DNA of 64,000 nt from an uncultured Litoreibacter sp. (lineage in GTDB: Bacteria; Pseudomonadota; Alphaproteobacteria; Rhodobacterales; Rhodobacteraceae): NCBI RefSeq assembly GCF_947501785.1, contig NZ_CANMXB010000001.1:3785949-3849948 (forward strand), written 5' to 3'. The notes beneath the pieces were generated by a model that was not told the origin of the DNA, ran no database searches, and saw only the letters and a program-made list of their open reading frames with translations. The position numbers were made by a program, and so were the translations under genes. Below are positions 34,895-43,891 of the stretch, piece after piece; the stretch's first letter is position 1; every line of letters begins with the position of its first letter.

Positions 34895-36955
34895 ATGCCT
34901 AGCCTGTCCCCCAATATTGAAAATAGAGTCCGTAAACTTCCTAAGCCGTCAAACTCTGCTCAAGGATTACTTCCTCTATTCGAAGCAGTTAGCAACGCAT
35001 TCTTTGGAATTGATGACAGAAACGATGGTAGTGACCAGTACAATGGTAAGGTGCAGATCACCGTGAGAAGCCTCTCTGATTTGGACAAGATCGAGATTGA
35101 GGTTCAGGATAACGGAATTGGTCTTGATCAAGCTCGATATTCGGCATTCTGTGAAGTAGATACGGACTTCAAGAGTGACAGAGGCGGCAAGGGAGTTGGG
35201 CGTCTATATTGGTTGGATGCATTTTCAAGAATTGATGTGATCAGCAAGTTCCACGAGCAAGGCACTCTTCAAGACCGCGCATTTTCATTCGAACTTTCGA
35301 ATGCTGAGCAAGTCAAAGAGAACGCAATGGATGGCGATAATGAACCGCTTCAAACTCGTGGCACATTAGTAAAGTTCAGAGGGTTGAGAGCTGAAAGCTA
35401 TCGAAAGCAGTTTCCAAGGAGGCGAGATACTTTCCTTAGATACTTCAGCGCTCACTTCATCGCTGACTTTTTGGTTGGTGGCGGGGCGGAAGTCGTGGTG
35501 GATTTAGATGGAGACTTGACGTCGTACCCCTCAGCCATTTCTGATTTGGTCGTTGGTGTGCCGTTCAAAGGAGAGACCGATGAGCATGATGAGTTCGGAA
35601 AGCTAAGTATTGTGGGATACACATGCAAACCAGAGGCCAGCACGGGGTTAGATGGAACCCATCAACTCCATCTTTTGGCAAATGGCAGGACCGTCGAACC
35701 CCGAAAGATTGATCAACTACTTGCCGTCTTGAGAATAGAAAGAGACGGAGACAAAGACCTTGTGTTCCATGGTTGCGTGTCGGGAAAGTATCTAGACCAG
35801 CACGTGAATGAAGGTCGAACAGCGTTTAATTTGAAAGAAGCTAAGATTAAGGAATTATGTCGATATTGCGCTGAGCACATTAAGAAAACCTTTCTTGAAG
35901 AGCAGATGAAGCAATTCGAAAAGGAAAGAAAAGATGACTATCAAGACTTTGTTCGACGCTACCCGATCTATGGATTTGCAGATGAAGAAACTCAACTTGG
36001 TCGCGTCCCGTTTGCTGCGCGGGAGCCAGAGGACTTCGCCACGGGCTTAGTTAAATATCAAATTCGCAGAGACGAGAGGCGGCAGTCCGAAATCGAACGT
36101 GTCATTGGGCTTCTTGAAGATGATGATACTGTGACTGAGGGTTTCGCTGAAACACTGCAAGCTGCCACAAAAGAAATACAGGACTCTGAAAGACTGGCGC
36201 TGGCCCAGCACGTAGTTCGCCGCAAATTGGTGCTTGAACTGCTGGAAACACTTATCCGGAAGATACGCGCTCGTGGTGAAAAGGAGGAAGACTACCACCT
36301 TGAGAGTACGCTACATTCATTCATCGTTCCGATGAGGATACAAGGCGATGATCCGAATAGGGTTGAAGCAACTGCGCATGACCTTTGGATCGTAGATGAG
36401 CGACTAGCCTTCACACGTTCCTTTTCTTCCGATCAGAGACTCAATCAGACAATCAAGCAATCTGATAGTGCAGGGAGACCAGACTTGTTCGTTTGGAACC
36501 TTGCTCATGGCCTTGGTGTTGTTGACCCGAAGGATGCTGGCGACGAACTAGACATCTCAGAACCCTTGAAAAAAGTGATGATTGTTGAATTCAAACGCCC
36601 GGGGCGGACACAGTACCAGAAGGTTGAGGACCAAATTGAACACCAGATCACCAAGTACCTTAGGCAACTAAAGGGAGGCGATGTTGAATCCTTTAGTCAG
36701 CAAAAAGTGCGGATAGCCAAGGACTGCCTTTTCCATTGTTATGTCATTGCGGATATTACTGGTGATCTCGAAGACCAACTGGGAGGCTGGCCAACCACTG
36801 CCAATGGTGAAGGAAGAATTCGAAGTCTTGATAATGAGTTCAAAGGTTCAACAATCGAAGTCGTTCAGTGGCAGGACCTTGTAAATGATGCTTGGATGCG
36901 AAACGAGGCAACCATCAACGCCGCAGGCTTATCTAGGGCAAAGAAGCTTCGCTAG
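34895..36955 (+). CDS. GHKL ATPase with C-terminal PD-(D/E)XK-like nuclease domain
   Basis: This 686-aa protein starts MPSLSPNIENRV at an ATG preceded by GGAG. The N-terminal third has the GHKL (Hsp90/MutL/MORC) ATPase boxes: LFEAVSNAFF (N box, about residue 34), EVQDNGIG (about 77) and GGKGVGRLYWLDAF (about 105). A long helical middle (330-480) precedes a C-terminal block with GRPDLFVWNLAHGLG and, about 30 residues on, VMIVEFKRPGR, which together give the D...ExK core of a PD-(D/E)XK nuclease. ATPase-plus-nuclease chains in islands are often anti-phage systems; no known system with this exact make-up comes to mind. It is the first gene inside the left boundary. Confidence 0.75.
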   Translation: MPSLSPNIENRVRKLPKPSNSAQGLLPLFEAVSNAFFGIDDRNDGSDQYNGKVQITVRSLSDLDKIEIEVQDNGIGLDQARYSAFCEVDTDFKSDRGGKGVGRLYWLDAFSRIDVISKFHEQGTLQDRAFSFELSNAEQVKENAMDGDNEPLQTRGTLVKFRGLRAESYRKQFPRRRDTFLRYFSAHFIADFLVGGGAEVVVDLDGDLTSYPSAISDLVVGVPFKGETDEHDEFGKLSIVGYTCKPEASTGLDGTHQLHLLANGRTVEPRKIDQLLAVLRIERDGDKDLVFHGCVSGKYLDQHVNEGRTAFNLKEAKIKELCRYCAEHIKKTFLEEQMKQFEKERKDDYQDFVRRYPIYGFADEETQLGRVPFAAREPEDFATGLVKYQIRRDERRQSEIERVIGLLEDDDTVTEGFAETLQAATKEIQDSERLALAQHVVRRKLVLELLETLIRKIRARGEKEEDYHLESTLHSFIVPMRIQGDDPNRVEATAHDLWIVDERLAFTRSFSSDQRLNQTIKQSDSAGRPDLFVWNLAHGLGVVDPKDAGDELDISEPLKKVMIVEFKRPGRTQYQKVEDQIEHQITKYLRQLKGGDVESFSQQKVRIAKDCLFHCYVIADITGDLEDQLGGWPTTANGEGRIRSLDNEFKGSTIEVVQWQDLVNDAWMRNEATINAAGLSRAKKLR

Positions 36956-37076
36956 TGGAAGCCGGTTGGGCAATCAAGAGTGGAGAGGTTAGCGGTAGTT
37001 ACACTCACAACGATCATTGACGTTAGGAACAAAAAAACATATCTGCGTAGGAACAGACCAAACCTAGGCGGATCAG

Positions 37077-37757
37077 ATGCAGCAATACGTTACTTATAAA
37101 AGGGTATCGACTGAGGGGCAGGGCGCGTCTGGCCTTGGGATAGCTGCGCAAGAGCGGGACATCGCGCTGTACTTAGACACCTACAGCAAACAGCCATTCG
37201 AGATAGTGGGCGAGTTTGTGGAGGTCGTTTCCGGTAAATCAAAGGACCGCCCCGTCCTGACGGAGGCCATTGCGTTGGCGAAGCAGACCGGCGCTGAGTT
37301 GCTAATTGCCAAGCTCGACAGGCTCAGCAGGCGAGTGTCGGTGATTTCGTCCATCATGGAAGACCCCAAGGTTAACCTTCGGGTTGCCGCCATGCCGATG
37401 GCTGACAAGTTTCAGCTGCACATCTACGCTGCATTGGCTGAGCAGGAACGAGACTTCATATCCATTCGCACCAAGGCCGCTCTCAAGGAGGCGAAGGCCA
37501 AGGGTGTGAAGCTAGGTGGGTTACGTGATGCCACTGGGCGCAGGAATGTGGCTATCCAAGCTGAGGCGCTCGCGCGGGCGAAGAAGGTTGCGGGGCTGAT
37601 AGTTCCAATGCGGGAAGCCGGAGCGACCCTGCGGCAGATAGCGAATGCCTTGAACAAGTCAGGCGTCGAGACAGCCCGTGGGGGCAAGTGGCGGGCTAAT
37701 CAAGTCTCGCGTGTCTTGGAGCGCCTCGCTACCCAAACATCGCCTCAAGTTCTCTAA
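37077..37757 (+). CDS. Small serine recombinase (resolvase/invertase family)
   Basis: This 226-aa protein has the resolvase N-terminus with the nucleophile serine in YKRVSTEGQG (about residue 11), LLIAKLDRLSRRV (about 73-85) and the AEQERDFISIRTKAALKEAK helix, followed by a linker and a short helix-turn-helix end (GATLRQIANALNKSGVETAR). It would catalyse site-specific inversion or resolution. Its stop region overlaps the convergent regulator gene at 37729 by 29 bases. Its target sites within the island cannot be identified with confidence. Confidence 0.9.
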   Translation: MQQYVTYKRVSTEGQGASGLGIAAQERDIALYLDTYSKQPFEIVGEFVEVVSGKSKDRPVLTEAIALAKQTGAELLIAKLDRLSRRVSVISSIMEDPKVNLRVAAMPMADKFQLHIYAALAEQERDFISIRTKAALKEAKAKGVKLGGLRDATGRRNVAIQAEALARAKKVAGLIVPMREAGATLRQIANALNKSGVETARGGKWRANQVSRVLERLATQTSPQVL

Positions 37758-38055
37758 ACACATAGCGACCCTTGCGGGACAAGCTGAACAGGTCTCTTCG
37801 CGGGTCTTCAGGATCGGGACGAATACTGATCCAACCTAGTCCTTCATTCCCTGCTCTGTCACTTTTGTCCCCCATTTCGCCAGTGCATCGCCAGACCGTT
37901 GTTTGATTTAGCCCTGTGAGCTTGGTCAAGTCATCGCAGGCCACATCTTGGCGCTGAGCGATCAAGAGTAAGATTTGAAGTTTGGAGAGGGTGATTTTAG
38001 GGCGCTGAGAAGCGAGGTAGGTCACAACCTTAAGTGCAGGTCCTGCGTGTCTCAT
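37729..38055 (-). CDS. Small MarR-like winged-helix regulator
   Basis: A 108-aa product starts at the ATG at 38055, preceded by GAGG at good spacing; a longer open frame upstream has phage-like low-quality coding. It contains KITLSKLQILLLIAQRQDVA, DDLTKLTGLNQTTVWRCTGE and a PEDPRRDLFSLSRKGRYVF wing, the MarR-type layout with wing and recognition helix. A 20-bp box 62 bp upstream of its start is shared with the helix-turn-helix gene at 44100. It could control island genes; the target is unknown. Confidence 0.65.
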   Translation of the reverse strand: MRHAGPALKVVTYLASQRPKITLSKLQILLLIAQRQDVACDDLTKLTGLNQTTVWRCTGEMGDKSDRAGNEGLGWISIRPDPEDPRRDLFSLSRKGRYVFRELEAMFG

Positions 38056-38658
38056 CAGAAAGGCCTCATTAGGGAAAATTGAGCGGCGGTTTTCCGGCTG
38101 AAAGATCGCTCCACTCTCTGCAATGGTGGAACTCAAATTTCGGGGGGGACCGCACAGGCAAGTTAACTGGGCAAGATGGCGTGAAAAGCAAAAGGGGCCA
38201 GCCGCTAGGCAAGCCCCCTTAGTCGAGTAAGACAGCCCTAACAGCCTTGTGGTTGTCCAGCCGTGAAGTAAACGTTGAAGCGTCCGGTGCTCAATACCCA
38301 CTCTCTTGCGCTGGCAAGAGGCCGTTCAATGCGAGGCATCATAAGGGGAAGCTTGGTGCTTTTTTCAAGCGACAGGTGACAGAAGGGAAGACGAAGTGTG
38401 TGGAAGGTCATGGTAGGCTCCTTTGGTGAATTGCAGCGGCTCAGACCGCATGCTCAATGCCACTCTACCTAGCCCCTCCCTTGGTGAAAGTCAACACTAA
38501 CAATCTGATAAATAAGGATAATCTGTGCAAACTGGCATAGTGAACCCCCCTAATTGTTCTTGCCCCACCCCCCTCTTGAGAAGGGAGCGGGGGGTGTTCG
38601 CTATCACGGCGGTATTCTTATAGGCGCTCAGATATTTGCGGCAAAAATAGTCGCCCAG
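38056..38658. other. Intergenic region with hairpins and shared 20-bp box
   Basis: This 603-bp stretch has no supported gene. It contains the 20-bp box TCTGCAATGGTGGAACTCAA (38117-38136), a hairpin rich in AAGGGG/CCCCTT (about 38190-38221) that could end the leftward transcript of the 1251-aa gene, a CTCTTGC-GCTG-GCAAGAG hairpin (38303-38320), and a CACCCCCC/GGGGGGTG stem (38566-38573 and 38589-38596). Confidence 0.5.
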
Positions 38659-41600
38659 TTAGTCTGCTAAATCTGCAATCCCACCATAAACCGACCGCGC
38701 CTTTTCAGCCCCTTCGCTAGCCCGTTGTGATAGCGCCTGCTTCAACTCAGGGAACTCCTTCACGAGCTCTGCGCGAGCAGCTCTTCGGTAGCCTGAGATG
38801 ACCTTTCGTACCGCGCGAATGCGAGGGTTCAGACTTGGATCGGCACCATCAGGATACCGTTCGCGCTCCTTGTCGTAGGCCGCTGTCTCAAACAGCTTCG
38901 CGAGCTCATCCATCATGGTTCGAGAACCGTTCTTTACGGTGCCGTGCAACTCCAAAAGCCTCTGGTACTGTTGAGGGCTAAGATCGACGCCGTTGATGGA
39001 CCTTGTAGGAGGCGAGAAGGAGAATTCTAGGTTGGCCAGTTCATCCAACACCGGGTCTTCCTTCCACGCCCCTGCGACGATGGGGTTTGCTGAAGCGAAT
39101 GCTTCTCCAATCGGTGAGATCATTTCAGCGCCCCATCCTTTCGGATAGTGGATGACCTCCCCTGTGATCCATGACCTCCTAGCGGGAAGTGTCTCTGAGT
39201 ATCCCGGCAGGGTGTTCGTGACCGCATCGACAACAGAACGAACATCTCTCAGCGCAGGGTCTTTCCGTTTCCTCAGTTCCCGTAACCCAGCTGACATGGG
39301 TACCATGCTGGAGGCGTAGTTATTGAGGAGTTGTTGACCATATCGCTGTGGGTCGTTCATGGCGTTGATGGCATCAGACAGACCGGTGAGGTAGGTCTTA
39401 GATGTGATGTTGTTAGTCAAAGCGATCACTGAGGCGAGAGCCACGTCACCCAATGTCATGTCGTCTAACTGCCCACCAATGTCCGCGACATCTGCTGCGA
39501 TCCCAAAGAACATGGCGAAGGGGTCCATACGGCGATACTCGACATACTTCCGACCACCGGCATCATCTTCAACCACAAGGGAGTATGGTCTCCACCCGGT
39601 CTCCATCAACAAGCGCCGTTGATTGGGGTCTTTTGGCCCGGACCCTGTGATCTTACCTTCCTGCGCAAGCAAGATTGCTGAAGTCCAAAGTAAAGACCCT
39701 GTCGCCAACTTCCCTCTCGCAGCAGCCACCCGTCTAGGATCGCCACTCTTAATGTCAGCATCTAGCGAATGGCTGAGGCGTCGAATAAGAGGAGTCCGCT
39801 GCACACCGGCTTTGATCAGATTTGTAGGGGTCCGAACAAAGGGTAAGATCAGCTTCAGGGCAGGGTGCTTGTTTGTCAGGTTCTGAATGCCACGGGAGAT
39901 ACTTCCCGCTCTCAGGTCCTGCGTGAACGTAGCTTCCCGTGCGTGGTCCAAACCTCGCTGGTGCTTAGCTGAACCATCTTTACTGATAGCCGTCTTCATC
40001 CGATCAGCGATGAACTGCTGCGCCTGATCCTTACTCATCTTCCCAGCAGCCACCATGTCGTGGGCCTGACCGGCAAGCTCAGCGTAGGTGCTGGAGCGAT
40101 AGTTCAGCTGCTTGAAGAACTCGTCAGAGGACAGGAGCCCTCGGCTTGGAATACGGATCACCGTCCCCAGACCATTGATCAGTCCCCGCACTAGCGGATT
40201 ATCACTGTTGGAACGGATGGCCTGAAAGGCGTTCCCGTTAGCTTCCAGTATAGCAGCCTCAGGGTCGATCATGTTCCGCCCCTGTTTGAAAGAGATTGCC
40301 GCCATCTTGGTCGCGTCCTTCACAGCGAGAGCGATACCGGCGTACTGTCGCGCACCTTCACGGATCATGTCGGGGTTGGCTGACAGAGCACCGCCCACCA
40401 TCTTCTCAGCGGGAAGCAGCGCAGTGTTCAGCCCGTTGGAGATGATGTTGATCATGTGCGTCTTGGGGCCAGACAGGATGGAGTTGATCCACACCTCGTT
40501 GATGACCCGCATAGGGCCAGCAGCACCTTCAGCCAAAGCGAAGATACCCTTAGCGCCGCCATTGGTCTGCTTGTTCATCACGATAGCACGCGCCAGATCA
40601 TCCAGCCCACCATCGCCCCCAGCAGCTTCAATGTTCGCTTTCATCTGGGAGAGGATGTCAGCTGAGGCCAGCTCTTGACCGGAGACCCAGTCAGCGGTGC
40701 GGATACGTCCAGCAGAGGTAGCTTGAGCCGCCCCTGTAATCGTCGCCTTCAGGTTCCCTGAGGTTTCAACCAGTCGGGACTGGAGCCGCAGGAACTTGTT
40801 GTAGACTTCCGGGGTCGCGCCGCCTGCGCTGATAACGTGAGCCATCCGCTCCACTTCCCCCGAGAGGGACTGGACCAGAACCTTACCCGCCACGATCATG
40901 GAACTCTGCCGTTCAGCATTGTCCGCCATACGGGCGAGGGAGGCATCGATCACGTCAGGGTCAACGTCGATACTCTCAGCGAGATAGTCCCGGGCTTGTT
41001 TAGTGACATCCTCTAGGGAGGCCGACTTGGGAACCACGGAGCTGTCCACGGCATCGGAGGCCATGTTGAGGATGTCCTTGATCGACACGTCACTGTCCAT
41101 CTTGTCGAAGTTGAAGAGGTTACCCTCTACTTCGCGTGTAGGGTCAGCAATGGAACCGCCGCGATCTAGGGAGATTTCTCGGTTGAGGGCTGCGGTAAGG
41201 CTTTCGGTATCGACTGCGGGTCGTTCAGATACTTGAGGAGCGGGCTTGGCTCGCGCATTGCTTTGAGCAGTAGAGTTCGCTCCTTCTGCTTCAACTCTTG
41301 GTATGTCATCGTCAGCGGTTGTCCTCAGGTTAACATCAGAGAAAGCATCGAATAGGTCGAGCTGACCCGTCTCCGCCATAACCTCGATCTCGTCATTCAT
41401 GAACTGAGCCGCAGCTTCGTCGCCTTGCTCGATCTGAACCTTCTTCGCTCCCTTGAACGCCTTGACCAAACGCACCAGTCCCTCTGCGGGGATGCCTAGG
41501 GCGAGACCTTCGACAGCGCTCTTCAGCTTCCCTTCGAGGATAGTGTCGTCTTCGTCTGAAGCGAGGTAGCTAGTGATTGGGTCTTGGAGGCCAGCGTGAT

Positions 41601-42414
41601 CCTGTAGGAAGTCAGCGAAGCGGTCCTCGTGGGCGTCGAAGGTAGCGAAGTCTGTGACTGCACCTTTGACTGCAGCAGCTTTGAAACCACCGGCAGTGAC
41701 CTTAGCGGCTTTGGCAGCTTTGCCCACCACGCCGTATCCGGCCATGAACTGGGTGATGCCCCGCGCCATGCCACCCACCACAGTCTCATTCTCAGGGACT
41801 TCAGGGAGGGCAAGGCCACCTTCACCGATCAGTGGGACATCTGGACGGAGCCAGTCAGGTACATCGGTACGCTTAGAGGCTTCCTCGGTGGTCAGCCAGA
41901 CCATGCCGTCATCGGTGGGGTAGTAGTCGCCGCTAGGGGTAACGACAGACTTGACGCCTGAGGCTACACTGCCAGCGATCCAGTCAGCAGTTTCGCCCAG
42001 CTCTTGGACGCCGTCGCGAACACCACCCACGACGGCCCGGGCAGTCTCAGTGACAACGCCGGGGCCAGCGTCAACGGGGAGCTGAGCAGGAATAGCTGCG
42101 CGGCCCATGACCTGATCGGCGATGGCGGGGAGATCGGTGCCTTCTGGGAGGGTGATGTCGGCGGAGATGGTGTTGGTGGGAGTAGCTTCAGGGTTTGGGG
42201 TGGGCGAGATAGAGACCTCAAGAGCGGACTCTGCAGGAGAATCCTCGGCGATTGCTGGGGGGAGGGTGCCGGATAGCATGAGGTTGCCCTCTGCGTCGAA
42301 CTGGAAGCCCGCTCGCGTGGTTGCTGGTGCGATGGCGGGCGCTCCTTGTTTAGGGGGTAGTGTTGATCCGGGCGGGAGGAGGTTGCCGTCTTCATCGAAG
42401 GTAAACTCGGCCAT
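38659..42414 (-). CDS. Large phage virion-like protein (1251 aa)
   Basis: The ATG at 42414 is chosen for its AAAGGAACATCAACGT upstream site; the frame is open 87 bases further. The protein starts with a duplicated motif: FTFDEDGNLLPPGSTLPP then FQFDAEGNLMLSGTLPP about 30 residues later. The middle has long Ala-rich helices, hydrophobic segments and VWINSILSGPKTHMINIISN (about residue 690), a block I associate with large internal virion or injection proteins of short-tailed phages. The C-terminus is basic and helical. The island encodes no other structural proteins that I see, so it may act on a helper phage's particle; the family call is tentative. Confidence 0.55.
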   Translation of the reverse strand: MAEFTFDEDGNLLPPGSTLPPKQGAPAIAPATTRAGFQFDAEGNLMLSGTLPPAIAEDSPAESALEVSISPTPNPEATPTNTISADITLPEGTDLPAIADQVMGRAAIPAQLPVDAGPGVVTETARAVVGGVRDGVQELGETADWIAGSVASGVKSVVTPSGDYYPTDDGMVWLTTEEASKRTDVPDWLRPDVPLIGEGGLALPEVPENETVVGGMARGITQFMAGYGVVGKAAKAAKVTAGGFKAAAVKGAVTDFATFDAHEDRFADFLQDHAGLQDPITSYLASDEDDTILEGKLKSAVEGLALGIPAEGLVRLVKAFKGAKKVQIEQGDEAAAQFMNDEIEVMAETGQLDLFDAFSDVNLRTTADDDIPRVEAEGANSTAQSNARAKPAPQVSERPAVDTESLTAALNREISLDRGGSIADPTREVEGNLFNFDKMDSDVSIKDILNMASDAVDSSVVPKSASLEDVTKQARDYLAESIDVDPDVIDASLARMADNAERQSSMIVAGKVLVQSLSGEVERMAHVISAGGATPEVYNKFLRLQSRLVETSGNLKATITGAAQATSAGRIRTADWVSGQELASADILSQMKANIEAAGGDGGLDDLARAIVMNKQTNGGAKGIFALAEGAAGPMRVINEVWINSILSGPKTHMINIISNGLNTALLPAEKMVGGALSANPDMIREGARQYAGIALAVKDATKMAAISFKQGRNMIDPEAAILEANGNAFQAIRSNSDNPLVRGLINGLGTVIRIPSRGLLSSDEFFKQLNYRSSTYAELAGQAHDMVAAGKMSKDQAQQFIADRMKTAISKDGSAKHQRGLDHAREATFTQDLRAGSISRGIQNLTNKHPALKLILPFVRTPTNLIKAGVQRTPLIRRLSHSLDADIKSGDPRRVAAARGKLATGSLLWTSAILLAQEGKITGSGPKDPNQRRLLMETGWRPYSLVVEDDAGGRKYVEYRRMDPFAMFFGIAADVADIGGQLDDMTLGDVALASVIALTNNITSKTYLTGLSDAINAMNDPQRYGQQLLNNYASSMVPMSAGLRELRKRKDPALRDVRSVVDAVTNTLPGYSETLPARRSWITGEVIHYPKGWGAEMISPIGEAFASANPIVAGAWKEDPVLDELANLEFSFSPPTRSINGVDLSPQQYQRLLELHGTVKNGSRTMMDELAKLFETAAYDKERERYPDGADPSLNPRIRAVRKVISGYRRAARAELVKEFPELKQALSQRASEGAEKARSVYGGIADLAD

Positions 42415-42500
42415 ACGTTGATGTTCCTTTCGTCCGCTGAGCCTGTGCTGAGCGGTTGTATTGGTGTGATTTGGGTGTGGGATGAGGAGTGGAGGCCCCA

Positions 42501-42603
42501 ATTCCTTACGGGGCGTCCTGTGCTATAGGGATATCTACACTGATGAAGCGTAGCGATTTCTCCCCCACCAGTCCTCTGTAAGAGGATGGTAACCTGTAGG
42601 GAT
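42501..42603 (+). repeat. Structured RNA-like intergenic repeat, copy 1
   Basis: This 103-bp segment matches 50972-51074 with five mismatches. It begins ATTCCTTACGGGG, holds the phage-promoter-like core GCTATAGGGA, then a stem P1 (TATCTACA paired with TGTAGGGA, one mismatch), the word CTGATGA, a 2-bp GC-GTA-GC hairpin and a 10-bp hairpin (ACCA-G-TCCTCT-GTA-AGAGGA-TGGT, 42567-42590) with one bulged G. The P1 stem keeps pairing through a T-A to C-G change between copies. It lies 87 bases before the start of the leftward 1251-aa gene. Confidence 0.7.
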
Positions 42604-42610
42604 GGTGTTA

Positions 42611-43882
42611 TCAGCCTCTCGTTACGGTGACACTTCCATCCATCCCCGTCATATCCCTGAAAACTTCTTCCATAGTCGCGACGGTCTTTGCCTCAGTTGA
42701 AGCAGGGACGAGTACAGCATCATGGATGGGTAGGGCGGTGATGTGCTGGGAGCGAAGACGCTGAAGGACGGTGATGAGGAGGTTGCTCTCCATATACTGT
42801 CCCTTGTGGCCCACCTCTGAGAAGAAGCATTCAGCGATGGCATGATGACGTGCCAAGATTGCAGAGGAGACTTGGTGGATGGTGGTCTCTCTAGGGAAAA
42901 GCCGAGGGGTCTCTTTCGGGAACTGGGTGAAGGGAGTGGAACGGAAGAACATCGCGTTCACTATCCGTTTGATGCCTTCCCGAGAGACCTCAAAACCGGG
43001 AATGGCGTACAGGTCACCAGCAGGCGGGGTCTTTCCCCTCAGGGCGTAGATCAGCCTCAGCATCACTTGCCCATAGTCCACCTCAACGATCTGCTCCCCG
43101 TTGATCCTGATCCCGTCAAAGCGATGCTGCTTCGGCATGGTCATCCAGAACCCACCGTACAGTCTACCTCCGCTGTCCCATCTCCCTCTGCTGAAGACCC
43201 GCTTCATGCTGCGCTGAGGAAGGTCAGGAGTTTGCATCGTTCGGGCGTTGGGTAGCCACTGGATATCTGCACTCTCCAAGCCCACGTTTATCTTCTCCAT
43301 CTCGTTGCGGTACTTGGTGGTTAAAAGGTCGTCTGAATACTCTTGCAGCTCCGCCCGATCCCAGAAGTCATCCGGGTCTGATGGGCTCTTGAGAACGATA
43401 GGCTCTCCCCGCCACTCTCTTGAGAACTCATCTTCGGTGATCCCTGCGTCACGAAGCTTCTGAATAAGCGTTGGGCCAGCCTCAATCGTGGTCCGCCTCT
43501 TGCGATTGGCTCTTGGGGTCGTGTCGGGAACCTGCTGCACCAGATATCCCAAGTCCGCTAGGCCGTCCAAGATCGTAGGGAGCTGCTTGCTCGACTGTCC
43601 CGGCTCCCGGTATCGGGTCTTCTTCTCCTTTCTTGCCCGGGAAATATGAACGCCGCCACCACCCAACAGCGCATCTACAGAGACGTCACAGACCACCATG
43701 CTGAGGGTCTCCTCAAACACCTGTTGGTCTGCCTCCTTTCGCTGCCGCTTTCGCAGGCCGCTGCCCTCCTCGAATGCAAGGAAGTCCACGATTACCTCCT
43801 GTATGAGCTGCCGAGACGCTGCGGTGGCGGGCAAGCGCCAAGGGTCGAAGGGTCTCTCCTTCTCAGGCTGCGGCGAACTCAT
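42611..43882 (-). CDS. Family-A polymerase-like protein (TV-Pol-like palm)
   Basis: This 423-aa protein has the palm motifs of family A DNA polymerases: motif A VEVDYGQVMLRLIYAL (about residues 269-284), a GDLYAIPGFEVSREGIKRIV segment with conserved Arg and Lys like motif B, and motif C LPIHDAVLVPAS (about 383-394). The first acid lies in VDYG and the second in HDAV. No exonuclease domain and no long fingers are present. The pattern matches the minimal TV-Pol group, family-A-related polymerases of transposons and viruses thought to act as primase-polymerases. It has an AAGGAACTG ribosome site. It heads the leftward run before the repeat and the 1251-aa gene. Confidence 0.7.
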   Translation of the reverse strand: MSSPQPEKERPFDPWRLPATAASRQLIQEVIVDFLAFEEGSGLRKRQRKEADQQVFEETLSMVVCDVSVDALLGGGGVHISRARKEKKTRYREPGQSSKQLPTILDGLADLGYLVQQVPDTTPRANRKRRTTIEAGPTLIQKLRDAGITEDEFSREWRGEPIVLKSPSDPDDFWDRAELQEYSDDLLTTKYRNEMEKINVGLESADIQWLPNARTMQTPDLPQRSMKRVFSRGRWDSGGRLYGGFWMTMPKQHRFDGIRINGEQIVEVDYGQVMLRLIYALRGKTPPAGDLYAIPGFEVSREGIKRIVNAMFFRSTPFTQFPKETPRLFPRETTIHQVSSAILARHHAIAECFFSEVGHKGQYMESNLLITVLQRLRSQHITALPIHDAVLVPASTEAKTVATMEEVFRDMTGMDGSVTVTRG

Positions 43883-43891
43883 TTCAGTTCC

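Noticed and set aside
42517..42535. T7-like phage promoter
   Set aside because: Only the short core CTATAGGGA matches; the upstream specificity bases do not match T7, T3 or SP6, no gene follows on the plus strand, and no phage RNA polymerase is identified.
42501..42603. Possible self-cleaving hammerhead ribozyme (CTGATGA within a three-way junction)
   Set aside because: The GAAA after stem II reads GATTT, and no NUH cleavage triplet precedes the P1 3' strand in either copy, so cleavage activity is not claimed.
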